DNA of 64,000 nucleotides from Ulva prolifera. Its lineage: Eukaryota; Chlorophyta; Ulvophyceae; Ulvales; Ulvaceae. Made by a program: the position numbers and the translations under genes. The DNA lies in the NCBI GenBank assembly GCA_023078555.1, contig CM041200.1, positions 1,054,001 through 1,118,000 of the forward strand, read 5' to 3'. The notes under the pieces are model-generated. The model saw only the letters and a program-made list of their open reading frames with translations. It had not been told where the DNA came from and ran no database searches. This document shows, piece by piece, positions 35,173 to 46,132 of the stretch (the first letter of the stretch is position 1; each line of letters begins with the position of its first letter).

Positions 35173-36530
35173 CATGGGAGAGACATACATCACGTTGGAA
35201 AGGAAATGTGCGACGGTAACATTCATGATCGTTGCCGACTGTTGCACCAACATTGATCTACACTGTCACAATTTTAAAAAAACAATTGTTGTATAAAAAA
35301 CCACATACACAAATATGATGCGACTGAATAAATTCTTTGCCCCTTTTCCTCGATAAATACTTGCCATCCAAAATATTGTGTGTGAAGAAAGTAGAATGTA
35401 AATAGGCAAAAAAAATTCTAGGATAGGTAGGGAGGCAAAAAAATAGGAGCAACATAAACCGCATCCTTTATATTAGTTAGGATCACATCATTCCCTGACA
35501 TCCCCATATCATAATAATAATGCATAACATGTCAACATGGCATACCAATCTCACTGTGTGTGTTATGAACACTGTACCATGTTCATAATCTCATGCTCAC
35601 CAACACCGTATACACACTTTTGCAGTGCCTGCCAACGTAATACTATCTCTTGCACGATATCTCCCTCTTCTCCTATGGCTCACAGATGGGTTGACACAAT
35701 TATAAAGAATTTACACAATTATAAAAAAGCATAAATTATTGGCAATTATAGCGTCCAATATTGCAATTGCATATGCAGTATGGAAAAGAAAAAAGGTAAA
35801 AAGAAAAATGGTAATCAATGAAATATCATAATTCTTTCACTTCAGGGTTGTCTGGTCAAGAACGTAATTGCCGAGCAAACAAGTACTGTCGAACAACATG
35901 TACTCATATTTGCTCACATGGAGCCGTCTCTACCTGTCCCACCCCCTCGGCGGTCAGTACAGGACATGTTGCGCATGCATGCAATGTCGTCATGCCCATT
36001 TGTACGGCTGCAAAGTGGAGACATTGCAAAACATGTGAACAACAGAGTCTGAAACGATGCACATTTCATGAAATGTTACACACGGACGGTACGCTCTTTG
36101 AACAGTCTCAGTTCCCCTGAGCCTTTAGATGCAGCCACACTACACTGCAAGTGTGGGGAGCATTGTTCTTCTGTGTCAAAATACAGTGCCACGCCGCCAA
36201 AACACACAACGCCAGCGTTAATGGCAAGAGTGCAATGAGCCACAGCTCGGTGGTACAATCACTTCACATGCCCATCTCCATCTTGTGAAGCATGTCAGAG
36301 ACCCGTGTGGATACCACTGCACTGTGTGACAGGAGATGGATGCTGCAGCAACATTCGTGATTTGGAAGAACTGACAACCTCCACAGGTAGGGAACGCCAC
36401 AACGTAATGTGCACCTGAGCCGAGTCACCGCATTCCCAGGCGATTGCCACACACAACTGCACTGTCGTCGAATACCAGCGACCTGAGCATCCCGGTGGCT
36501 GCCGGGCACTTGCACTCACCGAAGCAGGCA
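35173..36530. other. Intergenic with AT-rich island
   Basis: No gene recognised. 35260-35830 is strikingly A/T-rich, with many A runs of 6-8 and A-A-T-A-A-T words, in contrast with surrounding DNA; the frames inside it have no domain. 35840-36530 is the 3' flank of the signal peptidase gene. Confidence 0.5.
35260..35830. other. AT-rich island
   Basis: About 570 bases dominated by A and T. No tRNA, organelle gene or repeat unit was recognised in it. Confidence 0.6.
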
Positions 36531-38080
36531 TCACGTCAGGGACGGTGCTCGTTGCATCTCGGGCGTTTCGAATAGCGAATAGTCCAGCGCCCCAAACTTG
36601 CTCGGTGGCCAGTAGTTGAAAGCCGCCCTGCCCTTGATGTTCTCGACCGGCAGCGGCCCCCACACATGCGAGTCATACGAGTTGTTGCGGTTGTCACCCA
36701 TCACAAACACACATCCCTCAGGGATGGTCAGCTGCGGCATCGTGTACTGCGGCTTTTCCATGATGTACTGCTCCGACAGCCCCTTCCCGTTGCGGATTAG
36801 TTGCCCGTTCCTCACCTGCACAGCCTCCTGCCCCTCACGAACCATGCCCCACGCTGCCTACCCACGGCTGACGTCGCCATGTACGCTGCGTGATGCGGAG
36901 CGCAACATGCATGGGAAAGAGCAGCTGCTGCCGAATGATCAGGTCCACGCCTGTGGCTGTGGGTGCATGGCCTGCAGAGCGCACTGGTCACGCCAGACGA
37001 TGCAAGTGTGTTTGCATGCATGGCAGCGGATAGCGGCGGTCAACTGAGGCTGCCCCGCAGTTCACAGCGCCGCCCTCGCCCCACTCCAATGCTCCCCACG
37101 TGCCGCCACATGGCAGCTGCATAGTGGGCGAGGCGCACCTCAAGGGTGTCGCCGGCGACGCCGACGACTCGCTTGATGAAGATGTCCTCTGAGAGGAACC
37201 AGCTGCGCTGCGTGTAGCCCTCGATGGGCGGGGGTTTGAAGATGATGACGTCCCCGGCGCGGGGCCCGCGCTCGCGGAACGTCAGCTTCTCCGCGATGAA
37301 GCGGTCCCCGACATCGTAAGTCGGGAACATCGACAGCGAGGGGATATAGCGCGCCTCCGCGATGTACCTGCACGCTTGTAGCCTCAGCCGCGCCCCGCAG
37401 CCTCGCCGCGGAGCCGCGCAAGCGGTGGCCCAACACCTTAGTGGCGCGCCCGGGCGTTGGTGGAAGACCACCCAACAAGGAATGTTCGGTGGGGGAGCCT
37501 GGATGTGGCTGGCTGTGGTGTGCATCACGGAGGCCGCATGGAGGAGAGTTGCGGCGGTCAGGAGCGCACGTACCCGCCTCGCTCTGGCACGCACAGCTGG
37601 GTCGCGGGGGCAGCATGCCGGCCCGCGACGCCACAGCGGGCATGGCCATGGCAAGCATGGTGCCATGCTGTGTCATTTGAAGCAGTTTGGTAGCAGGTGG
37701 GGTGTGCAGATAGCGCCAGGGGCAGGCCGACCGCAGCGCAAACGGCTGGGGTGCTGCTGCAGCATGGGCATGGGGCAATCGCCACAGCACAAGGAGCCAT
37801 GGCAGTGGGAGGATGGTGCACAGCAGGCGCACGTTCGGATGCCGAGAGATATGGCAATGGCCGCGCTGATAGTGACGATGTCATCTACTGTGTCCCGCCA
37901 GGTGCGGCCGTTGTCCCCGCTCTCTGTCTGTGCCTCATCTGGGCCCCCGTCGTTGTTGTCGCCTCCACCTACTAGTGGCGGAGCACTAGGCAGATCTGAT
38001 GAAGGTGTCGCGGATCCGTCTTTCTTGGCTGCTTGCGCACATAATCTCCTGCGCCCATACCAGTGGAATGAGGCATACAT
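36531..38080 (-). CDS. Plastid type I signal peptidase (thylakoid processing peptidase)
   Basis: Three exons on the minus strand, 38080-37833, 37367-37139 and 36815-36531, in phase, give 253 residues. The start Met at 38080 is the first after an in-frame stop. An acidic Ser/Asp-rich leader precedes a TM segment (D-D-I-V-T-I-S-A-A-I-A-I-S-L-G-I-R). Box B carries the catalytic Ser in I-P-S-L-S-M-F-P-T; box D carries the general-base Lys in F-I-K-R-V-V-G-V-A-G-D; box E is G-D-N-R-N-N-S-Y-D-S-H. These match plant Plsp1, which removes thylakoid-transfer signals and matures Toc75. The Ser-Lys dyad is intact, so it should be active. The usual transit peptide is short or partly missing, so an upstream exon is possible. 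Confidence 0.92.
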
Positions 38081-38952
38081 GGGCTACATGGGGCAACATG
38101 CAGCAATACTTGTAGAATCATGGTTGAGGATGCACAGGCTTCCCCGTAGCAGGAAGCCTCGATAGAAGGAGACTGCTGTTCTATACATCAACGACTAGGG
38201 CTGATGCCATAACCTTACCGCATAATGGAATCGTGCCCATCTGCAGGCACGTGCTAATCCCAGCATGGACCAAGTGTATACGGGAAGAGTCCAGAATTCA
38301 GATCATGACGAAGACGCAACCACCAATTGTCGACTCAACACGATCTTACAGCAGTGGTGCGCCCTGCTCAAATGAGTCCGGAAACTAGGAGACACGGGCA
38401 GCGCACCTTGAGGCCGTCGGAACTCGTGATCCCCCTGACTTTATGCAATGCCGAGAAACTCTAGCAAACATTTCAAATATTTGAGAAGACAATGTTCACC
38501 TTTGTAGCCTCGTCGCGGGCAGTAGCGTGGCGCCTGACAGCTCCTGCAAGACCACTGAGTATGCCTCGCTCACAAACAGGCACGAAACGCGCCAACAAAT
38601 GCACATCTGCAGTATCCATTGAGTTTCTCAGTTCCGTCGGTCTGTACGCTCAGTGGCTCCACGTCCGTGCCAACCCCGGCATAGCCTCGGGAGCATGTGG
38701 GTGGTCATGCATGCGGATTTGCCAAAGCCGCGCAAGAAACCAATCAGGTCGGGCCGGCTGACAGCGACAACATTAATTGAAGATGCTCAGCTGCCAGCGT
38801 CAGTTCGTGGGCGTAACGGTAGTGTCCCTACTTCCGTTGCCGCTATTGTTTGCTCTTGGAGCGCAATGTCCGCCTGCAGATATTCGCCATTCAGCAGATT
38901 ATGTTCATGAGGCATTCCAAGAAACCCGCTCCAGTGAAATGGAACATGCGGA
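38081..38952. other. Divergent intergenic region, signal peptidase / MYND-F-box gene
   Basis: Two promoters back to back; no exon recognised. Confidence 0.45.
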
Positions 38953-41796
38953 ATGAGTGATGTGGGCCAGCACAACTTGTGCCGCGTGTGTGCATCTCCG
39001 GCAAAGTACAGATGCAGTGGGTGCAAAGTGGTTCAGTATTGCGCGCGCGAATGTGCGAACCTTGGCATGTATGCAACTTTTAGCGAGATGTCGTTGCCTA
39101 ATTCATGGTCTGGCTTTGCTGTCCACCAGCGCGTCCGCCTTGGCGTTGCTATGTGTATATGTAGTTACAAAGGACAGAGGCCGGGCATCGAGCCGTTTCT
39201 CGAAGGACTTTCGCAAATACACACACTTATTCACCAGTTCCGTGCATGCCCACTACGGGCAAATGCACTGCACATGAGAAACTACAAAAGCGTCTTCACA
39301 ATCAGAGGAAACGCAGGCATCCAGCTTCACAAGGAAGCAGCCAGTCATCAACCATGCAGCCCATCGTAGCATGATCGTCAGTGCCGTTGCAGCAGACAGC
39401 GCTGGCGTACAGTGTATGTAGTTACAAAGGACAGAGGCCGGGCAGCAAATCGTTGCTCGGAATGCACTTGCAAATCCACTCATTCACCAGTTCCGTGCAT
39501 GCCCACTACGGGCAAGTGCACTGCACATGAGAAACTACAAAAGGGTCTTCACAATTAGAGAAAACATAGTGTATGTATGTATGCATGATTACATATAGCC
39601 GTATCCATTTGGACATTGACAACTCCGAAATCCGGGACCGATGTAGGCCAGAAGAGGGATTGGGCGATCCACAAAACCAGCTGCTTGAAAGCTGCCCGGA
39701 AGAGCGCAACGCGGTATCTGCCTGTGGACGTTCCAGCATCGGTTCAGCTGCCGGAACGGAATTTCAGCGCCCGAGCAATGCTCCATGCACTGCCTGACGA
39801 AGTAGTACTGGAGGTGAAGCGCCCGCATGCTGGAGACAAGACACACCTATATGCACCATGCCTCCAATTAATTGCCCATGTGTCAGCTCGTGAAACTTGA
39901 GCGCGGGCACATCAAGGCATGTTGATGCCTGTGCAGATGTTCAGGCACCTGTCTCCAACAGCGCTCGCACATTGCGCTTGTACCAGCCGGCGTTTGAACC
40001 GTTTGACATCCTCACAGTCCATCTGGCGTCAAGTATGCATGCAGCAGGGTGTCTTGGATGACGTACCTGGTACTGCACAATACCTTGAACTGTAGCTTGC
40101 TGCAGCATTGCAATGTCCTTTATGCCACTGAAGCTTTCAATTACAACATCGCAACGGTGCAGCTCCACCTGCTGGTAGCGTTTATAAGACACCTCCAATA
40201 GCTCAGGGCGCACGTGCTGCTGGGAGCGCTCTGTCGGGAATTCGAGCCCTGCGCCAGAGCCGAAGCAACGGCTGGTCCACAGATGTAGTCCCTGCTGCTG
40301 TGGTGAGTGGCGCGGAGGACTACAAGGCTCTATATAGAGCTGCTGTCACTCTGAAAGCCCACTGGGAAACAGGCACGTATGCGGAGACCACGTTGACTGG
40401 ACATGGACACAATGTGGAGAGCCTACAGTTTCTCCAGTCAGCTGTGCTCGGGGAGGTGCTGATCAGCTGCAGCTGGGACCACGATGTCCGCGTTTGGAGC
40501 TGCTCCACCCACGAATGCGTCCGCCAGTTGGTTGGGCACACAGGTTGGATCACCTGCATGCTGGCAGGCAGCGGCTGGGTGGTAAGTGGCGGGGTTGACC
40601 ACAAGCTGTGTGCTTGGCGGTATGAGGAGGCCACGGCTTGCACCCCCAGTGTCACCCTGCAGCACGACGCTGCTATCTCAGCGTGCTGCTGGCTGTGCGA
40701 GGGTGCGTTCCCCTCCTTCTCCCCTTGGACCCACCTGGTCAGGATGAGGCTGCCCGCGCCCTGCTGGTGCCACCCATGCCGCACACACAGGACGACCACC
40801 CAGCGCTCCAGGCTGCACACGCTGGAGCTGTCTCCACTTTGGTAAGCTAGCATCCCTCCACGCACTTGGTGCTGTGCTGGGTGTGCATGGCATCAGGGCA
40901 AGCCATGGCAGCGCTGCTGCAGGCAGAGGGCTGGTCGCCGCCGGGTGCACCACCGGTGCGCTGCACATCTGGAACATTAGGTCAGGCGAGCAGGTGTGCA
41001 CCATGGAGGCCGCCCGGGACTCCATCTGGGCACTGCGCAGCCTGTCCATCCCCGAGGCCGCGGGCACCTCGGCTTTTGTGATGGCCACCGGCTCGCGGGA
41101 CGGCCTCGGTCGCATCTTCTGCGGCGCCGTGGTGGACGGCGGCACGGTCTTGCAGCATGGAGGCGAAGCGCCGAAGCATGTGCTGCGTGGCCACAGGATG
41201 GCGCTGCTGTGCATGGATCTGACGTGGCTGCGTGCGAGCGAGGCGTGGGGGCCTCCTGCTGCGTGCGACGACAGCGCACCCGACCAGGCTGCTGCGGCTT
41301 CAGGCATGGCTTGCGTGGCCCTGGGTAGTGCAGGTACTCTTCGCGGCCCGTGCATGATCTCTCCAGGCATTGCGATTGGTGGACCTGCTGATGTCTATGT
41401 GGCCCCCGCAGTGAAGTGTGTTGGCCAATTTTTGCAGAAGTCCATTGTGGCATGTGTACAGACAGCACGGTGTCAGTGTGGGAGGCGGCGTCGGGCCGCC
41501 GAGTAGCGATCATGGAAGGGCAGCACAAGGTCGGGGTGCTCAGCGTGCAGTTCCACCGTGTGGGCCGCCGCGTGGACCGTCGCGCGGCTACGATGCAGCC
41601 GCTCCATTGCAAAACGGACGGCCGTGGGCCGCAGCTGCTGCTGCTGAGTGGGGGGGCCGACCACACTGTGTGCCTCTGGGACGTGATGCAATCGGCATGC
41701 CTGCAACGGCTGGTCAGCCATGCGGCACCAGTGACTTTTGTACGGGCACTGGGCGAGGTCGTCGTGACAGTTGCAGGTGTGCGGAGGCAGTCATGA
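38953..41796 (+). CDS. MYND zinc finger-F-box-WD40 protein
   Basis: Six exons, 38953-39052, 39647-39813, 39937-40032, 40318-40702, 40923-41333 and 41438-41796, all joining in phase, give about 505 residues. Residues 10-46 form a complete MYND finger (C-x2-C-x7-C-x2-C-x5-C-x3-C-x7-H-x3-C); its sixth Cys codon is split exactly by intron 1. An F-box follows (A-L-P-D-E-V-V-L-E-M-F-R-H-L-S, ending S-I-W-R-Q), then K-A-L-Y-R, as in F-box/WD proteins, and about six WD40 blades (T-G-H, W-D-H-D-V-R-V-W, G-A-L-H-I-W-N, T-V-S-V-W-E, H-T-V-C-L-W-D). F-box/WD proteins are substrate adaptors of SCF ubiquitin ligases; MYND fingers bind proline-rich peptides. Intron 1 holds two LINE tails. The 40703-40922 intron may instead contain an extra exon (40743-40841), which did not fit the phase. 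A final blade appears out of frame near 41780. Confidence 0.78.
39161..39311 (-). repeat. LINE 3' tail copy 1, in intron
   Basis: About 150 bases starting GTAGTTACAAAGGACAGAGG, the reverse complement of the LINE 3' end at 5240-5300. It abuts a GTGTATAT stretch. It is nearly identical to copy 2 (39418-39562) and lies in intron 1 of the MYND-F-box-WD40 gene. Confidence 0.85.
39418..39562 (-). repeat. LINE 3' tail copy 2, in intron
   Basis: Direct repeat of copy 1 about 257 bases downstream, same strand, with scattered substitutions; it also abuts a GTGTATGTA stretch. Its far end shares the C-T-A-C-A-A-A-A-G run with copy 1 beyond the region matching 5240-5300, so both come from the same subfamily. 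Confidence 0.85.
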
Positions 41797-42739
41797 CCTG
41801 AAACTGGCCGATGGCTGCCATGGTGTGTGTTGGGGCATGGACGTACTTGTAATGTTATGTATTTGCTTCTGCTGCGGGGCGCCTGCCCCGACTATCGTCG
41901 ACCATGCCAACATCGAGCCAGGCATGGCGCTGCGCAGCAGGGACAATCTCTCACTGCACCAGTGCCAGCATACTATGTTTGCTGATGTGGTGCTGGGACT
42001 GCAGAGGGTGACTGTGCACTGGTGCACGTCCTGGCTATGGAGCAACCAGCAGAGGGGCACAGATTGAGAAACAGGCTGGATCACGGCAAGGAAGAAGCGG
42101 TGCGATTCGTATACTAGAGATGTGACAATAGGCGCACAGGGCAGACTTGAGGGATGGAGCACAGTTCGCAGGGAGTGAAGATGGCATTGCGGTACTCAGT
42201 ACACCGTGCCTCCCCTTTTGGGGTGTCTTCAGCGGTCGCGCTCACTCCAAAGTCACTTGCGATAGGAGGACAGAATGGCGACATCAGCATGCTCCATTTC
42301 ATGTGATAAGATAGACTCGTCACAATGGAGATCATATTCTTGCAAAGATCAGAGCAGCAGGTCGGATCTGGAAAGAGACTGTGAAAGGATACATGAGACA
42401 GGGTTGGCTGGCGAGGGATCAAAGAACAAGCAGTTCAACACCAAAATGTGCAAGTTCACGATCTACCTCCCATTCCAGGACGCTGTGGAGGAATTCCACA
42501 TTTTAGTCATTCTGAATCCCATGCATTGCCGCAACACAACTCAGAATTATCCAAAAGGAGATGATAGGAAACCAATGGGCACATGCGCAAATTATGTCAC
42601 TCGCGCATCCTACCCTATATTTGCATGAAACTCGTGCTTGCATGTGCACAGGCCCGAGAAACAACATGCCCCAGAATTATACCAAAAAGCTGCATCAAAA
42701 GACTACCCTTTGCAGGGTAGTGCTGCCATATGCAGGATG
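41797..42739. other. Intergenic between convergent genes
   Basis: TGTAA at 41848-41852, 52 bases after the WD40 stop, is the probable poly(A) signal. A plus frame at 41771-42067 begins with what looks like the rest of a WD blade (G-G-S-H-D-L-K-L-A-D-G) but has no further repeat. The rest is the 3' flank of the PP2A gene. Confidence 0.5.
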
Positions 42740-44234
42740 CTACAAGACATCATGTTCGGGCTCGTATTCAACTAGGCTTTGCTCTGCAAAGAAGCGAACA
42801 TCAGCATCTGTGTCTTGCAGCAATGCCTTCAGGCATGGCAACACCTGGTCCTCTACTTGCTGTGGCTGCAAAACCGGCTTTAACGTCTTCAAAACTCGCG
42901 CAGCGACAAATCGTGCATTTGGGACAGGATCTGCAGCGGCTGCAGTGCAAGCTGGCAGGACTGTGCCAGCTACGTCAGCCACAGGGATTGCACCGCTCAG
43001 ATCCCGCAGGCAGTACAATACAGATATTCTGCAGAGATAGCTGCTATGAGTTGCCATGCCGGCGACCTGTATCAATAGCTGCTCTTCAGAGAACTAATAG
43101 CCTCGCATCAGATAGTGTGAGAAGTTGGGTGCATTTGTGAATGCAGGCTGCTAACGAGAGTCCGCACTTTGTCTAAGACGTGGTCCTTGGTCCAGGTGGG
43201 CCCAAATGCTTTAGAAACTTCACAGACAGAAGCAGCTGCAGCAGTGCGTATTATGGCGGTACGATCCACAAGCCATCCTAGGACCCGCTCCACCATTTCC
43301 TGTTGAAAGAACTCGACACCGAAATGCTTTGCCAACTGTGGTGCTAAGGTCACGAGCTCATGGCGGACCCGCCATGCCCCTTCTGACGCAAGATCATCAA
43401 TCGTCGGCAGCAGAGCCTCGGAGATCTGCTCCAGCGTTATTATATCAGACAGACTATGCAAAGAGCGCAGCACATTCAGCCGCACCTGCACCACACATAC
43501 GGCGTGCTGCACTGCCATCAAAAGGGACCACATACCATCGTGTCCAAACAAAAGACAACATCAGCGCTGCTGCGGCACCTGGCTGTGCCTGTGCCACAAC
43601 ATATCACGCCGCGCTTACCAGCATAGTCTTAGAACACCTTACATCAGCCGCTGGGGTCCCAGGCAGTTTCAGTAATACGCAGCCATGCCGGGTGCCAATT
43701 GGCCCAGGCATCAAGACATACCTCGGGAGCTTTATCTCTCAGAAGGACCAGCAGGGGTTCGAGTAGCAGGTCAATTGTCTGCTGGCGGCCAAGCACAGGT
43801 GCAAGCTCGACGATGTGCTCTGCGAGCAGTTCCCGCACAAGGTCCGATGAATCCTGCGCCAAATCAATCAGCCGAGGCCTGAGCTGCTGAGCAAGCACCG
43901 GCGCCTCCAAATGCCGGCAGATCTCTGGTAACGCTACACATGCTGGACCCCGAACATCTGCATCGGTGTCCGACAGCAGGCCCATGTAATGCGGAAACAG
44001 CTCCGTTCTGCACAACCAGAATTGTAAACTCACGCACACTATCACATACGTCTCCATCATTCATTAACCACCAAATGTATCAGATGACGCCTCAGACTTC
44101 GTCGAGGTGATGCACGAGCAAAATACATAACATTGTTGCAGACAGGTGTAGCGATGTTACACCATTCCTTTGACCATACACTCGAGTGAAGCGGATGTGT
44201 ATACACCATCACGGCAACGAGACGCTTCGAGAGG

Positions 44235-44267
<33 letters not shown>

Positions 44268-45510
44268 CGACAAGCCTCGAGGGCAGCAGCCGATTTCTCA
44301 AGCAGCATTTGTGTGAAGGACAAACCTTGTCACGTCAGGACCATACGTCCTGGACAGCTCATGTGCGTGCGTTGCAGCACAGTAGCGCACACGCCAGCTT
44401 CGATCATGCATGAGAGCAATAATGTGCTGTAAAAGCTCTTTTGCAGCATCTGGACGGCTGATGCAGCAAGCTGCGAGCTTTGGCGCATGCTCCACCAAAG
44501 CCCGCCGAATGGATTCATGGCCTGCACAAGCCGCATACTCATCTCCCAACCACTCCATGTAACCAGAACAACTCGAATATATTGTTGGACCCATGAGATA
44601 TCACAGCAGTGCTCACCGTCTTGCGCCATCTGCACGAAAATTCGGACCAGCCCATCTGTATGGTCTGGACCAGCTTTCTCTGCAAGATTTGCTACATTCG
44701 CGGCAGCAGCACGACGGACGACCGGAAGGGGGTCTTTGGTCAGCCCCTCAAACTCAATCCGTGCACTGGCTCCCTCCTGTGAAGAGATGTACTGGTGCAC
44801 ATGTGCACAAAGTTCACACGCAGCCACACGTTGTGGGTAGCTGCCCTTTGCAAGCCTAGAAAGTAGGGGGAGAATCTGCTGTAGGATGTAAGGCTTTGAC
44901 ATATGCGTCATGATATGGCGGATGCTGTCGACAGCAGCATCCCGTACAGAGTTTTCATCTGAGCCTGTCAAAGCCTCGAGAGGCATAAGAAGTGTGCTGG
45001 CATACTGTGTGCCACCCACCTGCTCGAGAAGGTCCCCTAATACCTGAGCCAACAGATGTAGGTGGTCATCATTGTCTTCCTGCGGCTCTGTGATGAAAGG
45101 GATGAGCTCTTCTCTTGTTCTGGACTCTCCGAGGGCAACTGCTATACGCCTGAGCTGCCTCAAGGCGCCTAGACTTGTCCTAAGATTATCTCTGCAAGAC
45201 GAAAACATTTGCGTATTATATGTAGCCACCCTCGCGATGAGAGCCCTGGGCCCACTGGGCGTGGTGGAACGGCCATCGGCTGACAGCAGCAGCAGCAATG
45301 TATGCACAAGTTCCCTAGACACAAATAAGCGTGAAGAGATGCAGCAGCGGAGGTGCTACATTACAAAAACTTGTTCGCAAATCAGAGATGGGTCGGCAGC
45401 TGCGTGGACGAAGGTTGATATGCGTAAAATACATACAAAAGAACGGTGATTGCTAGGGCCCGGACAACGCACATCAAGAGCGCGATCTCTTGAAGATTTT
45501 CCCCGGCCAT
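42740..45510 (-). CDS. PP2A scaffold subunit A (PR65), HEAT repeats
   Basis: Seven exons on the minus strand: 45510-45473, 45314-45285, 45191-44617, 44521-44326, 44007-43722, 43485-43156 and 43066-42740. Every junction is in phase, including an ATG Met codon split between exons 1 and 2 and a 30-base second exon. The product is 593 residues; PR65 is 589. HEAT repeats cover the whole length; diagnostic blocks are L-R-R-I-A-V-A-L-G-E-S-R-T-R-E-E-L, V-V-R-R-A-A-A-A-N-V, D-R-S-W-R-V-R-Y, G-A-W-R-V-R-H-E, H-F-G-V-E-F-F and D-T-D-A-D-V-R-F-F-A-E-Q-S-L near the end. The subunit holds the catalytic C and variable B subunits of protein phosphatase 2A. Intron 4 carries a 29-G run. Confidence 0.95.
44237..44265 (-). 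repeat. Long poly-C tract (sense strand) in PP2A-A intron 4
   Basis: 29 consecutive G on the plus strand, C in the PP2A-A pre-mRNA, about 60 bases inside the intron from its donor at 44325. Confidence 0.9.
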
Positions 45511-46132
45511 TGCACCAATGGTGCAGCGTAGCTGGTCGCCGAAGTGAAGCAACGGTCAGGCTTCGGTGCGACAGACTGTTTCGGGGCGGGATCAAAAGTG
45601 CGAAAAATTCGATAAACAGACAGATGGGCCTGTCATGATAGTCATGCAAGCCGGACGCGCCCCTGCCTGGTGAGAAGCACGCTTCTAACACTCGCGAGGT
45701 CGCACAACTTGCGGACAGGTGTGATCACAGCTCCAGTCACGCTGTGGCCACGGACCTTGCAGTGACCACATAAGCGCCATGCAGGCTGGGCTCGCACCGA
45801 TGTTCATGTTCACCAGTAACCAGCACTACGGTGGTCGAGGCAGGACATGCATGCAAGAAAGCACTGACCAGGACATTCTGGACGAATAAAAGTACAAGCA
45901 CTCAAGGCTGTCCAAATTGCATTCTACATTCTTTGCCTTGCTGTTTAGGGCAGTCGAAGTGTGTCAACATCTGGTGTATGAAAAAACGTTGCGTGCGCAG
46001 GGATGCTGCCACCAAGGGGCACATGCCACCTGCGGCGTTTTATCTCCGCGAGAGCTTATTCTGCGTGTTGAGTTCCTACACGTTTCTTTCGTGGGTGCCT
46101 TTGGGTTCACTGTCCCTGATTCATGTGACACG
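45511..46132. other. Divergent promoter region, PP2A-A / unknown gene
   Basis: 622 bases between head-to-head starts; the plus frame is open from 45917, so the downstream gene may start earlier than 46133. No other feature. Confidence 0.45.

Noticed and set aside
39941..40213. Minus-strand open frame with protein-like sequence (L-L-E-V-S-Y-K-R-Y-Q-Q)
   Set aside because: It is antisense to the F-box exon at 39937-40032 and the following intron, whose plus-strand reading completes the F-box in phase. The minus frame has no family match and no partner exon.
40743..40841. Possible extra WD40 exon ending in a GTAAGC donor
   Set aside because: Its frame does not fit the phase 1 donor at 40703 or the phase 1 acceptor at 40922, while direct joining of those two gives a clean blade. 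An alternative exon remains possible.
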